From an uncultured Bilophila sp. (lineage in GTDB: Bacteria; Desulfobacterota; Desulfovibrionia; Desulfovibrionales; Desulfovibrionaceae), in NCBI GenBank assembly GCA_902373525.1, contig CABKMN010000046.1, positions 1 through 16,781 of the forward strand: DNA of 16,781 bases, in the 5' to 3' direction. How positions within the stretch are numbered: position 1 is the stretch's first letter; every line of letters starts with the position of its first letter. Shown one piece after another: positions 7,408-14,672 of this stretch. Position numbers and translations under genes: made by a program. Below the pieces are notes generated by a model, which did not search any database, was not told the DNA's origin, and was given only the letters and a program-made list of their open reading frames with translations.

Positions 7408-8484
7408 ATGTCCCGCACGATCATTCCTTTCGGACCGCAGCATCCGGTTTTGCCGGAACCGATCCATCTCCAGCTCGTCATGGAAAACGAAACCGTGGTC
7501 GAGGCCCTGCCCAAGCTCGGCTACGTCCACCGCGGACTCGAAACGCTCACCACCCTCCGCGACTACAACCAGATGATCTACATCGTGGAGCGCGTCTGCG
7601 GCATCTGCTCCTGCATCCACGCCCTGTGCTTCTGCCGCGCCATCGAGCATCTGATGGGCGTCGAAGTGCCGCGCCGCGCCGCCTACCTGCGCATCATCTG
7701 GTCGGAGCTGCACAGGATGCACAGCCACCTCCTGTGGCTCGGCCTGTTCGCGGACGCCCTCGGTTTCGAAAGCCTGTTCATGCAGTTCTGGAAAATCCGC
7801 GAACGCATCATGGACATCAACGAAGCCACGGCGGGCAACCGCGTCATCATCTCCACCAACATCGTCGGCGGCGTGCGCAAGGACCTGTCCCGCGAGCACC
7901 AGCGCTGGATTCTCGACGAGATGGACGCTCTTGAGGCCGAAATGCGCCGCCTCGAAAAGGTGACGATGGAAGACTACACCGTCAAGAAGCGCACCGTGGG
8001 CATCGGCGTCATGACCGCGCAGGAAGCCATCCTGCTCGGCGCCGCAGGCCCGACCCTGCGCGGCAGCGGCGTGGCGCAGGACGTGCGCCAGACCGAATAC
8101 GAAGCCTTCGCCGAACTCGGGTTCACGCCCGTGTCCGTGCTCGACGGCGACTGCTGGGCCCGCACCAAGGTCCGCTTCCTCGAAGTGCTCCAGTCCATGG
8201 AAATCGTCCGTCAGGCCATCAGCCACCTGCCCGATACGGAAATCAACGTGAAGGTCAAGGGCAACCCCACCGGCGAAGTCATTTCCCGCGTCGAGCAGCC
8301 CCGCGGCGAATGCATGTACTACGTCAAGGCCAACGGTTCCAAGTATCTCGACCGCGTACGCATCCGCACCCCAACATTCGCCAACATTCCGCCCCTGCTC
8401 CACATGGTGAAGGGCATCCAGCTTGCCGACGTTCCCGTCGTCGTGCTTTCCATCGACCCCTGCATCAGCTGCACCGAACGGTAG
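7408..8484 (+). CDS. echE: Ech hydrogenase large subunit E ([NiFe] active site)
   Basis: EchE is the catalytic subunit that reduces protons to H2 or oxidises H2, homologous to NuoD. The protein has 358 residues. The NiFe-binding cysteines are all present: C64 and C67 in RVCGIC near the N-terminus, and C352 and C355 in DPCISC at the C-terminus. Only three residues (TER) follow the last cysteine, so there is no C-terminal peptide of the kind removed by maturation endopeptidases in most [NiFe] hydrogenases. This matches what is known of Ech-type enzymes. Insertion of the NiFe(CN)2CO centre would still need Hyp proteins, which are not encoded in this window. Gaps are 9 bases from echD and 12 to echF. 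Confidence 0.97.
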   Translation: MSRTIIPFGPQHPVLPEPIHLQLVMENETVVEALPKLGYVHRGLETLTTLRDYNQMIYIVERVCGICSCIHALCFCRAIEHLMGVEVPRRAAYLRIIWSELHRMHSHLLWLGLFADALGFESLFMQFWKIRERIMDINEATAGNRVIISTNIVGGVRKDLSREHQRWILDEMDALEAEMRRLEKVTMEDYTVKKRTVGIGVMTAQEAILLGAAGPTLRGSGVAQDVRQTEYEAFAELGFTPVSVLDGDCWARTKVRFLEVLQSMEIVRQAISHLPDTEINVKVKGNPTGEVISRVEQPRGECMYYVKANGSKYLDRVRIRTPTFANIPPLLHMVKGIQLADVPVVVLSIDPCISCTER

Positions 8485-8496
8485 GAGGAACTCGTC

Positions 8497-9009
8497 ATGC
8501 TCATGATCAAAACCGTACTCCGCAACTTCCTGAAGCGTCCGGCGACGCGGAAGTACCCGATGGTGAAACGCGACCCCTTCAACAACTACCGGGGCCGCCT
8601 CATCAACAACGTGGAGACCTGCATCTTCTGCCGCATGTGCTCCAACAAGTGCCCGGCGCAGTGCATTTCCACGGACCCGAAGGAAGCCTTCTGGGGGTAT
8701 GATCCCTTCTCCTGCGTCTACTGCGGCATCTGCGTGGAAGTCTGCCCGACCAAGAGCCTGTTCATGCTCTCGACCCACCGTGCGCCGGTGCCCACCAAGT
8801 TCGTGGTGTACCACAAGGGCATCGCGCGCGTGGCGAAGCCGCGCCTCGCCTCCATGCCCAAGGTCGCGCCGAGCGAAGTGCATTCCGAGACGCCTCCGCC
8901 CAAGGTCGTCGCCGCCACCGAACACGTCGCCGAAGCCCCTGAAGAGGAGCCCAAGCCGAAACCCAAGGCGACCCCGCCCTCTACGCCCGGCGGAAAAAAG
9001 AAGAAATAA
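8497..9009 (+). CDS. echF: Ech hydrogenase subunit F (two-cluster ferredoxin subunit)
   Basis: EchF is the NuoI-like electron-transfer subunit that takes electrons from reduced ferredoxin to the EchC cluster. Two [4Fe-4S] motifs are clear: C42-C45-C48-C52 (CIFCRMCSNKCP) and C73-C76-C79-C83 (CVYCGICVEVCP). The protein has 170 residues because of a C-terminal tail of about 50 residues rich in proline, lysine and glutamate, ending PGGKKKK. The ferredoxin core ends near residue 115. The archaeal EchF is about 125 residues long, so the tail is an addition. The start ATG 8497 has AGGAGGAA eight bases upstream, and an in-frame ATG two codons later is a less likely start. It is the last gene of the operon. 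Confidence 0.95.
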   Translation: MLMIKTVLRNFLKRPATRKYPMVKRDPFNNYRGRLINNVETCIFCRMCSNKCPAQCISTDPKEAFWGYDPFSCVYCGICVEVCPTKSLFMLSTHRAPVPTKFVVYHKGIARVAKPRLASMPKVAPSEVHSETPPPKVVAATEHVAEAPEEEPKPKPKATPPSTPGGKKKK

Positions 9010-9045
9010 CGGCAGCCGGAAAGTGACAACGCCTCCGGCGGCAAA

Positions 9046-9080
9046 GGGGGCCGCCCAAACAGGCGCGGTCCCCTTGTTCC
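9046..9080 (+). terminator. Hairpin after echF, probable ech terminator
   Basis: A nine-pair stem (9046-9054 with 9065-9073, one G-T pair) and a ten-base loop are followed by TTGTTCC. It starts 37 bases after the echF stop. The T run is interrupted, so termination may be partial, with the terminator at 9227-9260 as a second stop. Confidence 0.55.
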
Positions 9081-9128
9081 CCCGCATGGGGGACGCCTTC
9101 CAAGGGATGACGTCGTATCCGATCTCAG

Positions 9129-9189
9129 CCTCCGACCGCCCGATGGAGGGCCGTCTCCGAAACGACGCCCGTAAGGCGCGTAGAGACGG
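9129..9189 (+). other. Cluster of stem-loops in the echF 3' region
   Basis: A CCTCC/GGAGG stem starts near 9130. A two-part hairpin then follows: outer arms CCGTCTC at 9151-9157 and GAGACGG at 9183-9189, with an inner CGCC/GGCG stem (9166-9169 with 9175-9178). This may be a folded 3' untranslated region or a small RNA ending at the terminator 9227-9260. No known RNA family is recognised. Confidence 0.35.
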
Positions 9190-9226
9190 TCGACGCATTC
9201 GCCGCCCGACGTTCCTCAAGAAAAAA

Positions 9227-9260
9227 AGCCGCTCCCGGATCATTCCGGGGCGGCTCTTTT
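9227..9260. terminator. Strong intrinsic terminator
   Basis: An 11-pair stem (9227-9238 with 9245-9255, one bulged T) has a six-base loop ATCATT and is followed by CTTTT. The stem is preceded by a run of seven A (9221-9227), so it can also work in the leftward direction. It most likely ends all transcription leaving the ech operon. Confidence 0.88.
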
Positions 9261-10024
9261 CGTATCATGGAGGGGAAGGGAGGCCCGTCACCCGACGGCT
9301 TCCTCCGCCAGCCTCCCTGAAGGAAAATGCGGAACACGCCGCTCTTCGCGTCGACGCGCTTGAACCATACGTCTCTCCGGTTCTTCCCGGACGGGACTCG
9401 CCCTTCACCAGAAACGTGTTCGAGACGACGGCATGACGGACGCTGCCTTGCAGTCTGGAACCGCCCCAAGTCATGTCTTGCCCGCCGTGCCGTGGAAGTA
9501 CGCCACGGTGTTGTTGGTCTTGATCGTGACGTTTCGCTTGCTGAACGGCTCCACGCTCCACCAGCCTGTGTGCCCCATTCGTCGCTCACGGCGTTCCTGT
9601 AGCGCAACGCCGGAGAAATCTTCCGCGTGGTCTTTTGGTGATGCTGAACGGCATGTCGCCCAAGGTGGGCATCGCCAGCGCGAGACGCAGCAAAAACGCC
9701 AGCAAGGCTTCAGAAAAAGGAAACGCTTCCAACGCCTCCGCTGTTGGTCGGATGACCGATTGCCGCCTCCTACGGCAATCGGAGACAGCTGTTTCGATGG
9801 TTATATATTCCGGCAAAAAATCCATCGGCATTCGAGACGCCGACACCATGTTGGGCAAAGCAAGGGACGGCCCCAAACCACTTGAATACCCCATCTGAAA
9901 ATTATTTTTTCCAATCAGCCCATTGTGTTCCTCGTTCCACGGATGGCCCATACTGGGGGCGATCTTCGGCGGGTATGCTTTTCAGATGCCTCCATTTCAG
10001 ACGCTTTTTACCCTAAAACGGGGG
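9261..10024. other. Gene-poor region between ech and the ABC ATPase, possible gene remnants
   Basis: No intact gene is convincing in these 764 bases. On the minus strand several short stretches in different frames read like protein. Examples are a frame at about 9600-9895 with a hydrophobic run (LLAFLLRLALAMPTLG), then about 9480-9560 reading SVEPFSKRNVTIKTNNTVAY in another frame, then about 9300-9400 reading VWFKRVDAKSGVFRIF in a third. This frame-hopping pattern would fit a decayed gene read leftward, but I cannot name a family. A perfect 27-base inverted repeat lies at 9756-9782, and AT-rich bases occur at about 9795-9915. Confidence 0.45.
9756..9782. repeat. Perfect inverted repeat, ten-base arms
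   Basis: Arms CCGATTGCCG and CGGCAATCGG flank a seven-base loop CCTCCTA. There is no T run on either side, so it is not a typical terminator. It may be a REP-like element, a protein site or a leftover of a mobile element. Confidence 0.75.
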
Positions 10025-11539
10025 CTAGGCGTTATCCCGCACGCCGCCGGCATCCCCCTCCTGCTCCCATATCGCGGAGATGCGCCCGTTTTCGAGTTGG
10101 AGCATGTGAGTGATGGCGGGGAAAATGTCGGCCTTGTGATGGGTCACGAGCACCATCTGCACGCCCTGTTTCGCCAACTGGTTGAGCAGGGCGAAGAAGG
10201 CGTTGCGCGAGGCCGCGTCGAGCCCGGAGAACGGCTCGTCGAGGAGCAGCAGGTCGGGTTCCCCGGCAAGGGCGCGGGCCAGCAGCAGGCGGCGGAATTC
10301 CCCGGTGGAACAGGACCGGATGGTCCGCTTGGCGAGGTATTCCAGATGCAGGGAGGCGATGATGCCCGCAACCTGCTCCAGCTCTTCTTCCGACGGCTGG
10401 CGGTAGACGCCCACGGAGTTGTCGATGCCCGAAAAAACCAGCTCCTCGCCCGTGATGTCGTAGGTGTAGGTCGCCTGCTGGCGGTCGGACACCAGCCGGA
10501 CGCCCTTGCGGAGCACTTCGAGGCGATCCACCACGCCGCCCTGCCGGGGCAGTTCGCGCACGATCTCGCCGCCGTAGGCCACGATTTCGTCGCCCGCGAG
10601 CAGGCGCAGGAGCGTAGACTTGCCCGCGCCGTTGCCGCCGAGCACCGCCCAGTTTTCACCGGGATTGATCGTCCAGTTGATGTCGTGCAGCACGGGCACC
10701 CGGTCGATGAACACCGAGGCGTCCCTGATGGCGATGCGCGCCGAACAGCCCCGGATGCCCGACAGTTCGGGAGTCCCGGCGGCCATAGGCTCGGGAGCCG
10801 CATCCGGCTCGGCGGACGCCCGCATGGGACCGTCCACGGCCTTGCCGTTTTCCAGAAGCACCTGCCGCCGAATCCAGCCGGGCAGGGTTTCCGGGCGGTG
10901 CGTGGTCATCACCAGCGTGGACAGCGAAGACGCCCGTTCCAGCGCGTCCAGAAGGGCCTGCCGCGCCCGTGCGTCCAGCCCGTCCGTCACTTCGTCCAGC
11001 AACAGCATGGCGGGCTTGCGGACCAGCGAACGCGCCACCAGCATCAGACGGAGCTGGCCCTGCGACATGGCGGTCACGGGCTTCTTCAGCAGGTGTACGC
11101 CGCCGAGCAGGCGCACGATCCCGTACGCCGTCTCGTACATTTCCGAAGTCGGCTGCTGCGCAATGTAAACGGCGTCGGAAAAGCCGCCGAGCACAAGCCG
11201 TTCGCCGTCCACCCGCCATTCCTGATGGACGACCCGTTCCTGCTGCATGGCGGACACCAGCGCCGTGACCTTCCGCCCGGTGAGGGGGGACTCCTCCGGC
11301 CCTTCCGGTCCGTGCCAGATCACGCGCCCGGCACGCCGGTGGTCGATCTGGTCGGGCCACTGCTCCCCACGCAGCAGACGCAGGAGCGTGGACTTGCCCG
11401 CACCGTTGCCGCCCCGGATGACGGCGTGTTCCCCTTCATACAGCGTGAGGTTGAAATCGTTGAGGATATGCCGATCCGTGCCCGGATAGGTTACAAACAC
11501 ATGCTCCAGTTCGATGAGAGGACGACGCGAAGATTCCAC
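10025..11539 (-). CDS. Tandem ABC ATPase, ModF-like
   Basis: This is a cytoplasmic protein with two fused ABC ATPase domains and no membrane segments, 504 residues (E. coli ModF has 490). Domain 1 has Walker A GGNGAGKST at residues 43-51, signature MSQGQ at 158-162 and Walker B LLLDE at 179-183. Domain 2 has Walker A at 301-309, a variant signature STGEF at 411-415 and Walker B LLLLDE at 430-435. A degenerate signature of this STGE type in domain 2 is also seen in ModF. ModF is linked to molybdate transport loci, but its role is unclear. No permease or binding protein is nearby, so a non-transport role is possible. The start is GTG 11539 with GGGGAG eight bases upstream. Confidence 0.82.
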   Translation of the reverse strand: MESSRRPLIELEHVFVTYPGTDRHILNDFNLTLYEGEHAVIRGGNGAGKSTLLRLLRGEQWPDQIDHRRAGRVIWHGPEGPEESPLTGRKVTALVSAMQQERVVHQEWRVDGERLVLGGFSDAVYIAQQPTSEMYETAYGIVRLLGGVHLLKKPVTAMSQGQLRLMLVARSLVRKPAMLLLDEVTDGLDARARQALLDALERASSLSTLVMTTHRPETLPGWIRRQVLLENGKAVDGPMRASAEPDAAPEPMAAGTPELSGIRGCSARIAIRDASVFIDRVPVLHDINWTINPGENWAVLGGNGAGKSTLLRLLAGDEIVAYGGEIVRELPRQGGVVDRLEVLRKGVRLVSDRQQATYTYDITGEELVFSGIDNSVGVYRQPSEEELEQVAGIIASLHLEYLAKRTIRSCSTGEFRRLLLARALAGEPDLLLLDEPFSGLDAASRNAFFALLNQLAKQGVQMVLVTHHKADIFPAITHMLQLENGRISAIWEQEGDAGGVRDNA

Positions 11540-11837
11540 AATAGGCTCCCCAAAATCTGCAAAGAAAAAAAGAGAATCCGTACGATTCCCTTCCGTAGCG
11601 GCGCTTCCGGGCCATCCCGCGCGCCTGTTTCCTGATCAAAAGTCTTGGGCGGACGCGGAGGCGAACCAGCGCCGCACGTCCCGCTTCCCCCGACCGGCCC
11701 GCCGCACCCGTTCTCCCCCGTCATTTCGGAAAGAGAAGATGCCGCCCACAGAGGCCGAGGTATCCCCTTTCCCAAAGGAGGCGCGTTGAAGGGAAAGGGA
11801 AGCCTTCTCCCAAAGGATTCCCTTTCCCTCCTCCCTT
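11540..11837. other. Intergenic region between the ABC ATPase and PHP phosphatase genes
   Basis: These 298 bases hold no convincing gene. The right part (11765-11828) contains three alternating repeat arms that can form competing hairpins, listed separately. The left part should hold the promoter of the ABC gene. I see no clear -35/-10 pair there, only a T-rich stretch on the minus strand at 11557-11574. Confidence 0.5.
11765..11828. terminator. Three-arm hairpin element after the PHP gene
   Basis: CCCTTTCCC at 11765-11773 and again at 11820-11828 can each pair with GGGAAAGGG at 11791-11799. The right-hand pairing is longer (11791-11801 with 11818-11828, 11 pairs, plus inner CCTT/AAGG). It lies 9 bases past the PHP stop in the transcribed direction. 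It resembles the hairpin at 16726-16775 in its purine-rich arm and CCTT/AAGG core. It probably marks the 3' end of the PHP transcript, but it lacks a good U run. Confidence 0.55.
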
Positions 11838-12659
11838 TTATTCGAACGCGATTTCACGCGGCTTGCGGTTTTCAAAAATCACGCTGGACGTATAACCGTA
11901 CGAGCGGGCGTAGGCTTCCAGCTGATCGAAGGCGTAGGCGGGCGTATTGGTGCAGTGGGCGTCGGACCCGAAGCTGATCTTCACGCCGAGGTCGGCTGCC
12001 AGCTTCATGATCGCCGGATGCGGGTAAATCTCGTTGCAGGGCTTGCGGAGCCCGGCGGAGGATATCTCCATCGCCACTCCGTTGTCGCGGATGGCGGTCA
12101 GGGCCTCGGCCACGAGCGCAAGGCTCTCGGGCAGGGCGATCCACTGATGGAACAGGTCCACCGTGTACAGCTTGATGATGTCGGGGTGCGCGGCGACGTC
12201 CACCAGCCCGCTCCGGGCCATGTCCGCCAGCGTGCGGAAATAGTTCTCATAGCGCGTGAAACACTGCTGCGGGCTGATTTTCCAGTCGTCCTGCGTGAAG
12301 TCGAACCCCCACGAGCCGAGAAAATGGATGCCGCCGATAATGTAGTCGAACGGATACGCCGCAATCGCCGCCTCCATGAAGGGGCGCTCGGACGGGAACC
12401 AGTCCAGTTCCATGCCGAACAGCACCTTGGGCGACCCCGACAGGGCGCGGAGCTGCATGACTTCGCTCGCGTAACGTACGAAACAGTCGCGCAGGTGTTC
12501 GCGGTATTCCACCGGATACGAATACGCCTCGGGGCGGGGCGAATGCTCGGAAAAACCGTACACGGAAAGCCCGCGCGCCTTGGCGGAAGCGTACATCTCG
12601 GCGACGGGCGCCTTGCCGTGGGACGCGTTGGTATGGTTATGGACGTCTGCAACTATCAT
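11838..12659 (-). CDS. hisJ: PHP-family histidinol-phosphatase-like protein
   Basis: HisJ/HisK-type PHP enzymes remove phosphate from histidinol phosphate in histidine synthesis, using a metal cluster. From ATG 12659 the protein has 273 residues, the usual family length. PHP metal-binding motifs appear in order: VADVHNHTNASHG at the N-terminus, GMELDWFP, GGIHFLGSWGFDF, AAHPDIIK, then EISSAGLRKPCNEIYPHP and SFGSDAH near the C-terminus. The SSAGLRKP...EIYP stretch is typical of the histidinol phosphatase branch rather than DNA polymerase-type PHP domains. An upstream in-frame extension to 12728 lacks family similarity, and the AGG before 12659 is only a weak ribosome site. Other his genes are not adjacent. 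A different phosphoester substrate remains possible. Confidence 0.85.
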   Translation of the reverse strand: MIVADVHNHTNASHGKAPVAEMYASAKARGLSVYGFSEHSPRPEAYSYPVEYREHLRDCFVRYASEVMQLRALSGSPKVLFGMELDWFPSERPFMEAAIAAYPFDYIIGGIHFLGSWGFDFTQDDWKISPQQCFTRYENYFRTLADMARSGLVDVAAHPDIIKLYTVDLFHQWIALPESLALVAEALTAIRDNGVAMEISSAGLRKPCNEIYPHPAIMKLAADLGVKISFGSDAHCTNTPAYAFDQLEAYARSYGYTSSVIFENRKPREIAFE

Positions 12660-12776
12660 GACCTGACTCTCGCGAAAGGTTTGCCCCGCCGCACCGGACG
12701 GAGACGTGAAACGCGCCGCGGCGCGCACCGGCTACACTCCTGAGAAACAAGGGCAATGTCAAGCCCATCCTCCTCC

Positions 12777-14465
12777 CTATCTCTCCAAGGAATCATAGAG
12801 GGCGCCGTTCGGGGCCCTGCGTTCCCAAGGCTTGTATTGGGGTGAAAAAAGGCTCTTTTCAGGTTGCCACCCCGCAAACGAAAGCCGGGCCAGTTCCGCG
12901 GCGGCATGAACAAACCCGGACGTCATCCACGGTTTGTGCACCGCGTCCTTGACGTGCCGCATCAATTCGGGATTCGCCGCTTGGTACTCCGGGGAAAACC
13001 AGCACAAGAACGGAATATCCAACATATGCTTCGAAGGATCATTGGCGATCTGCCCCCGTACCGGACGCGTATCATAGACCTCCTGACCATGATCCGAAAA
13101 ATACATGACAAAAGAGCGTCCGCCCGCCTTCTTCACATCCTCAATAATTTGGGAAACGATAAAATCGGTATACCGCAACGAATTGTCATAGGTATTGACA
13201 TAATGCTTGTTTCGCTCGGAACGGTACGGCGCATCGGGAATCTCTTTCGTTGAGGAGAAAACGCCGAACTCGGGAGGATACCGAAGAGCATACGTCAAAT
13301 GAGAACCCATAAGATGAATAAATATGGCCTTGCGGGCCACACCATTGCGCAATAGCTTCTTCAACTGCGGCAAGAGGACGGCGTCATAACTGACGCTCCG
13401 CCCTTCATCCCGCGCCATATTGAGGAATGCGGATTCCTGAGCATCCTCGGCAAAGACCCGGACACCCGTTGCGCCGTCAACATTGACGGCCTGGTTTGAA
13501 ATCCAGTACGTCGTAAATCCGGCGCTGTTGAACAGCGTCAAAAGCGACGGGCTGGCCAGAATGTTCCCATCCTCGGCGAGATCGGAAAAAAGCAAAACCT
13601 TCCGTAAACTTGGGATAGTATGGGTATCCGGACTGATGACATCATCAAATACGGATAACTCGCCGCGCATGGCTTCCAAACGCGGCGACGTCTCCCGTCC
13701 GTATCCGTAAAGCGAAAGATGGTTCCGGTTGGCGGATTCACCTATGATGAATACATACGTACGCGGTGATTCGGTGTCTCCATCCAAAAAAGTGACGGGC
13801 GCGAGTGATAGCCCCATTCTTTGGGCGCGCACATCACCTACGGAACGAACCTCATCCGCGTAGCGGAACAAGGTCTTAAAGAACTGATAGCTCCCGTGAG
13901 AAGCAAGCAGCCTGTCTCCTTTGTGCACGGCGGAAACAGCAATAGGAAGGCACAGAATCAGGAGCAGTATCCCAAAAGAGATGCGCGTACGCGCACGCTT
14001 CCGAACTTTTATAGCCTTTACAAGCAAAAGAACAGGAATCACCAAAACGCAAAGAATGACAAAAACATTCGGAAGTGAAAAAAAGTCTGTAATAAACTCG
14101 CCTGCTTCATTGGATGTCGTTTCAAAAATGGACTGTATGGCAAAAGTCGATATCGTAGATCGATAAATCAATATATGAAATATGTTTGCTAAGGTTGCAA
14201 TAAAAAGTAGTGGAAAAGCTAACAGAAGAGTACCAATGGAAAACGCTCTTGGGAAGAGCATGACCGGCAATGTCAGAAGTATATCCAACACCAGCGAACG
14301 CAACATATCGGAGAGCGGAAACCACCGTAACGTGACGGCAAAACTCGTCAATCCCGTCAACAGAGAAAAACAGGCAAAATAGAGATAGACCCATCCCCAT
14401 ATTTTGCACTGTTCTCGGAAAAAACGATCTTCTCTTATTGCTTCTCCAATTTGTTTCAATACCAT
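12777..14465 (-). CDS. Phosphoethanolamine transferase, EptC/CptA-like
   Basis: This is an inner-membrane enzyme of the sulfatase-fold family that moves phosphoethanolamine from phosphatidylethanolamine to lipopolysaccharide or a similar envelope acceptor. The protein has 562 residues. About five hydrophobic helices lie in residues 25-180, followed by a periplasmic catalytic domain. Metal and catalytic residues are E243 (in FIIGESANRNHLSLYGYGRETSP), T281 or T283 (in PDTHTIPSL), H389 (in HLMGSH), and D458 and H459 (in FSDHGQE). The NTYDNSLRYTD motif is also family-typical. The wording is closer to EptC/CptA than EptA. The start follows AAGGAAC. Base composition is clearly lower in GC than its neighbours, most of all in the membrane part (17 G/C in 60 bases at 14161-14220), which suggests acquisition from elsewhere. 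Confidence 0.88.
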   Translation of the reverse strand: MVLKQIGEAIREDRFFREQCKIWGWVYLYFACFSLLTGLTSFAVTLRWFPLSDMLRSLVLDILLTLPVMLFPRAFSIGTLLLAFPLLFIATLANIFHILIYRSTISTFAIQSIFETTSNEAGEFITDFFSLPNVFVILCVLVIPVLLLVKAIKVRKRARTRISFGILLLILCLPIAVSAVHKGDRLLASHGSYQFFKTLFRYADEVRSVGDVRAQRMGLSLAPVTFLDGDTESPRTYVFIIGESANRNHLSLYGYGRETSPRLEAMRGELSVFDDVISPDTHTIPSLRKVLLFSDLAEDGNILASPSLLTLFNSAGFTTYWISNQAVNVDGATGVRVFAEDAQESAFLNMARDEGRSVSYDAVLLPQLKKLLRNGVARKAIFIHLMGSHLTYALRYPPEFGVFSSTKEIPDAPYRSERNKHYVNTYDNSLRYTDFIVSQIIEDVKKAGGRSFVMYFSDHGQEVYDTRPVRGQIANDPSKHMLDIPFLCWFSPEYQAANPELMRHVKDAVHKPWMTSGFVHAAAELARLSFAGWQPEKSLFSPQYKPWERRAPNGALYDSLER

Positions 14466-14567
14466 GAAACGTTCCTTAATATATTTCCATATGTTTATTC
14501 GGCATACCGTAACTGAGGCGTCTTTCGCAATGAAACCGCTTCTTTTTCATCCGCTGAATAACCTGTC

Positions 14568-14590
14568 CGGCAGGGACCATTTTCCTGCCG
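14568..14590. other. Small stem-loop upstream of the phosphoethanolamine transferase gene
   Basis: Seven-base arms CGGCAGG and CCTGCCG flank a nine-base loop in the leader or promoter region of the leftward gene, about 100 bases before its start. No T run follows on the minus strand. It might be a leader structure or a protein site. Confidence 0.35.
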
Positions 14591-14606
14591 TCTGTATGTA
14601 ACCTCT

Positions 14607-14645
14607 GAAAAAACAAAAGGGAACTCCCCACTGGAGAGTTCCCTT
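14607..14645 (-). terminator. metK intrinsic terminator
   Basis: A ten-pair stem (14617-14626 with 14636-14645, nine-base loop) lies 27 bases past the metK stop. In the minus direction it is followed by TTTTGTTTTTT. This is the clearest intrinsic terminator in the window. It separates metK from the phosphoethanolamine transferase gene downstream, which therefore needs its own promoter. Confidence 0.93.
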
Positions 14646-14672
14646 GCTGCCGTTATCGTCAAGCCTTTGCCA

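Noticed and set aside
7015..9243. A 742-codon open frame on the minus strand across echD-echF
   Set aside because: It is antisense to three genes with clear cofactor motifs. High G/C at third codon positions removes stops from the complementary frame, and the translation is rich in H, D, G and A with no recognisable domain.
9433..9885. A 150-codon plus-strand open frame after ech
   Set aside because: Starts like a membrane protein but becomes R/H/Q-rich with no family resemblance, and there is no clear ribosome site.
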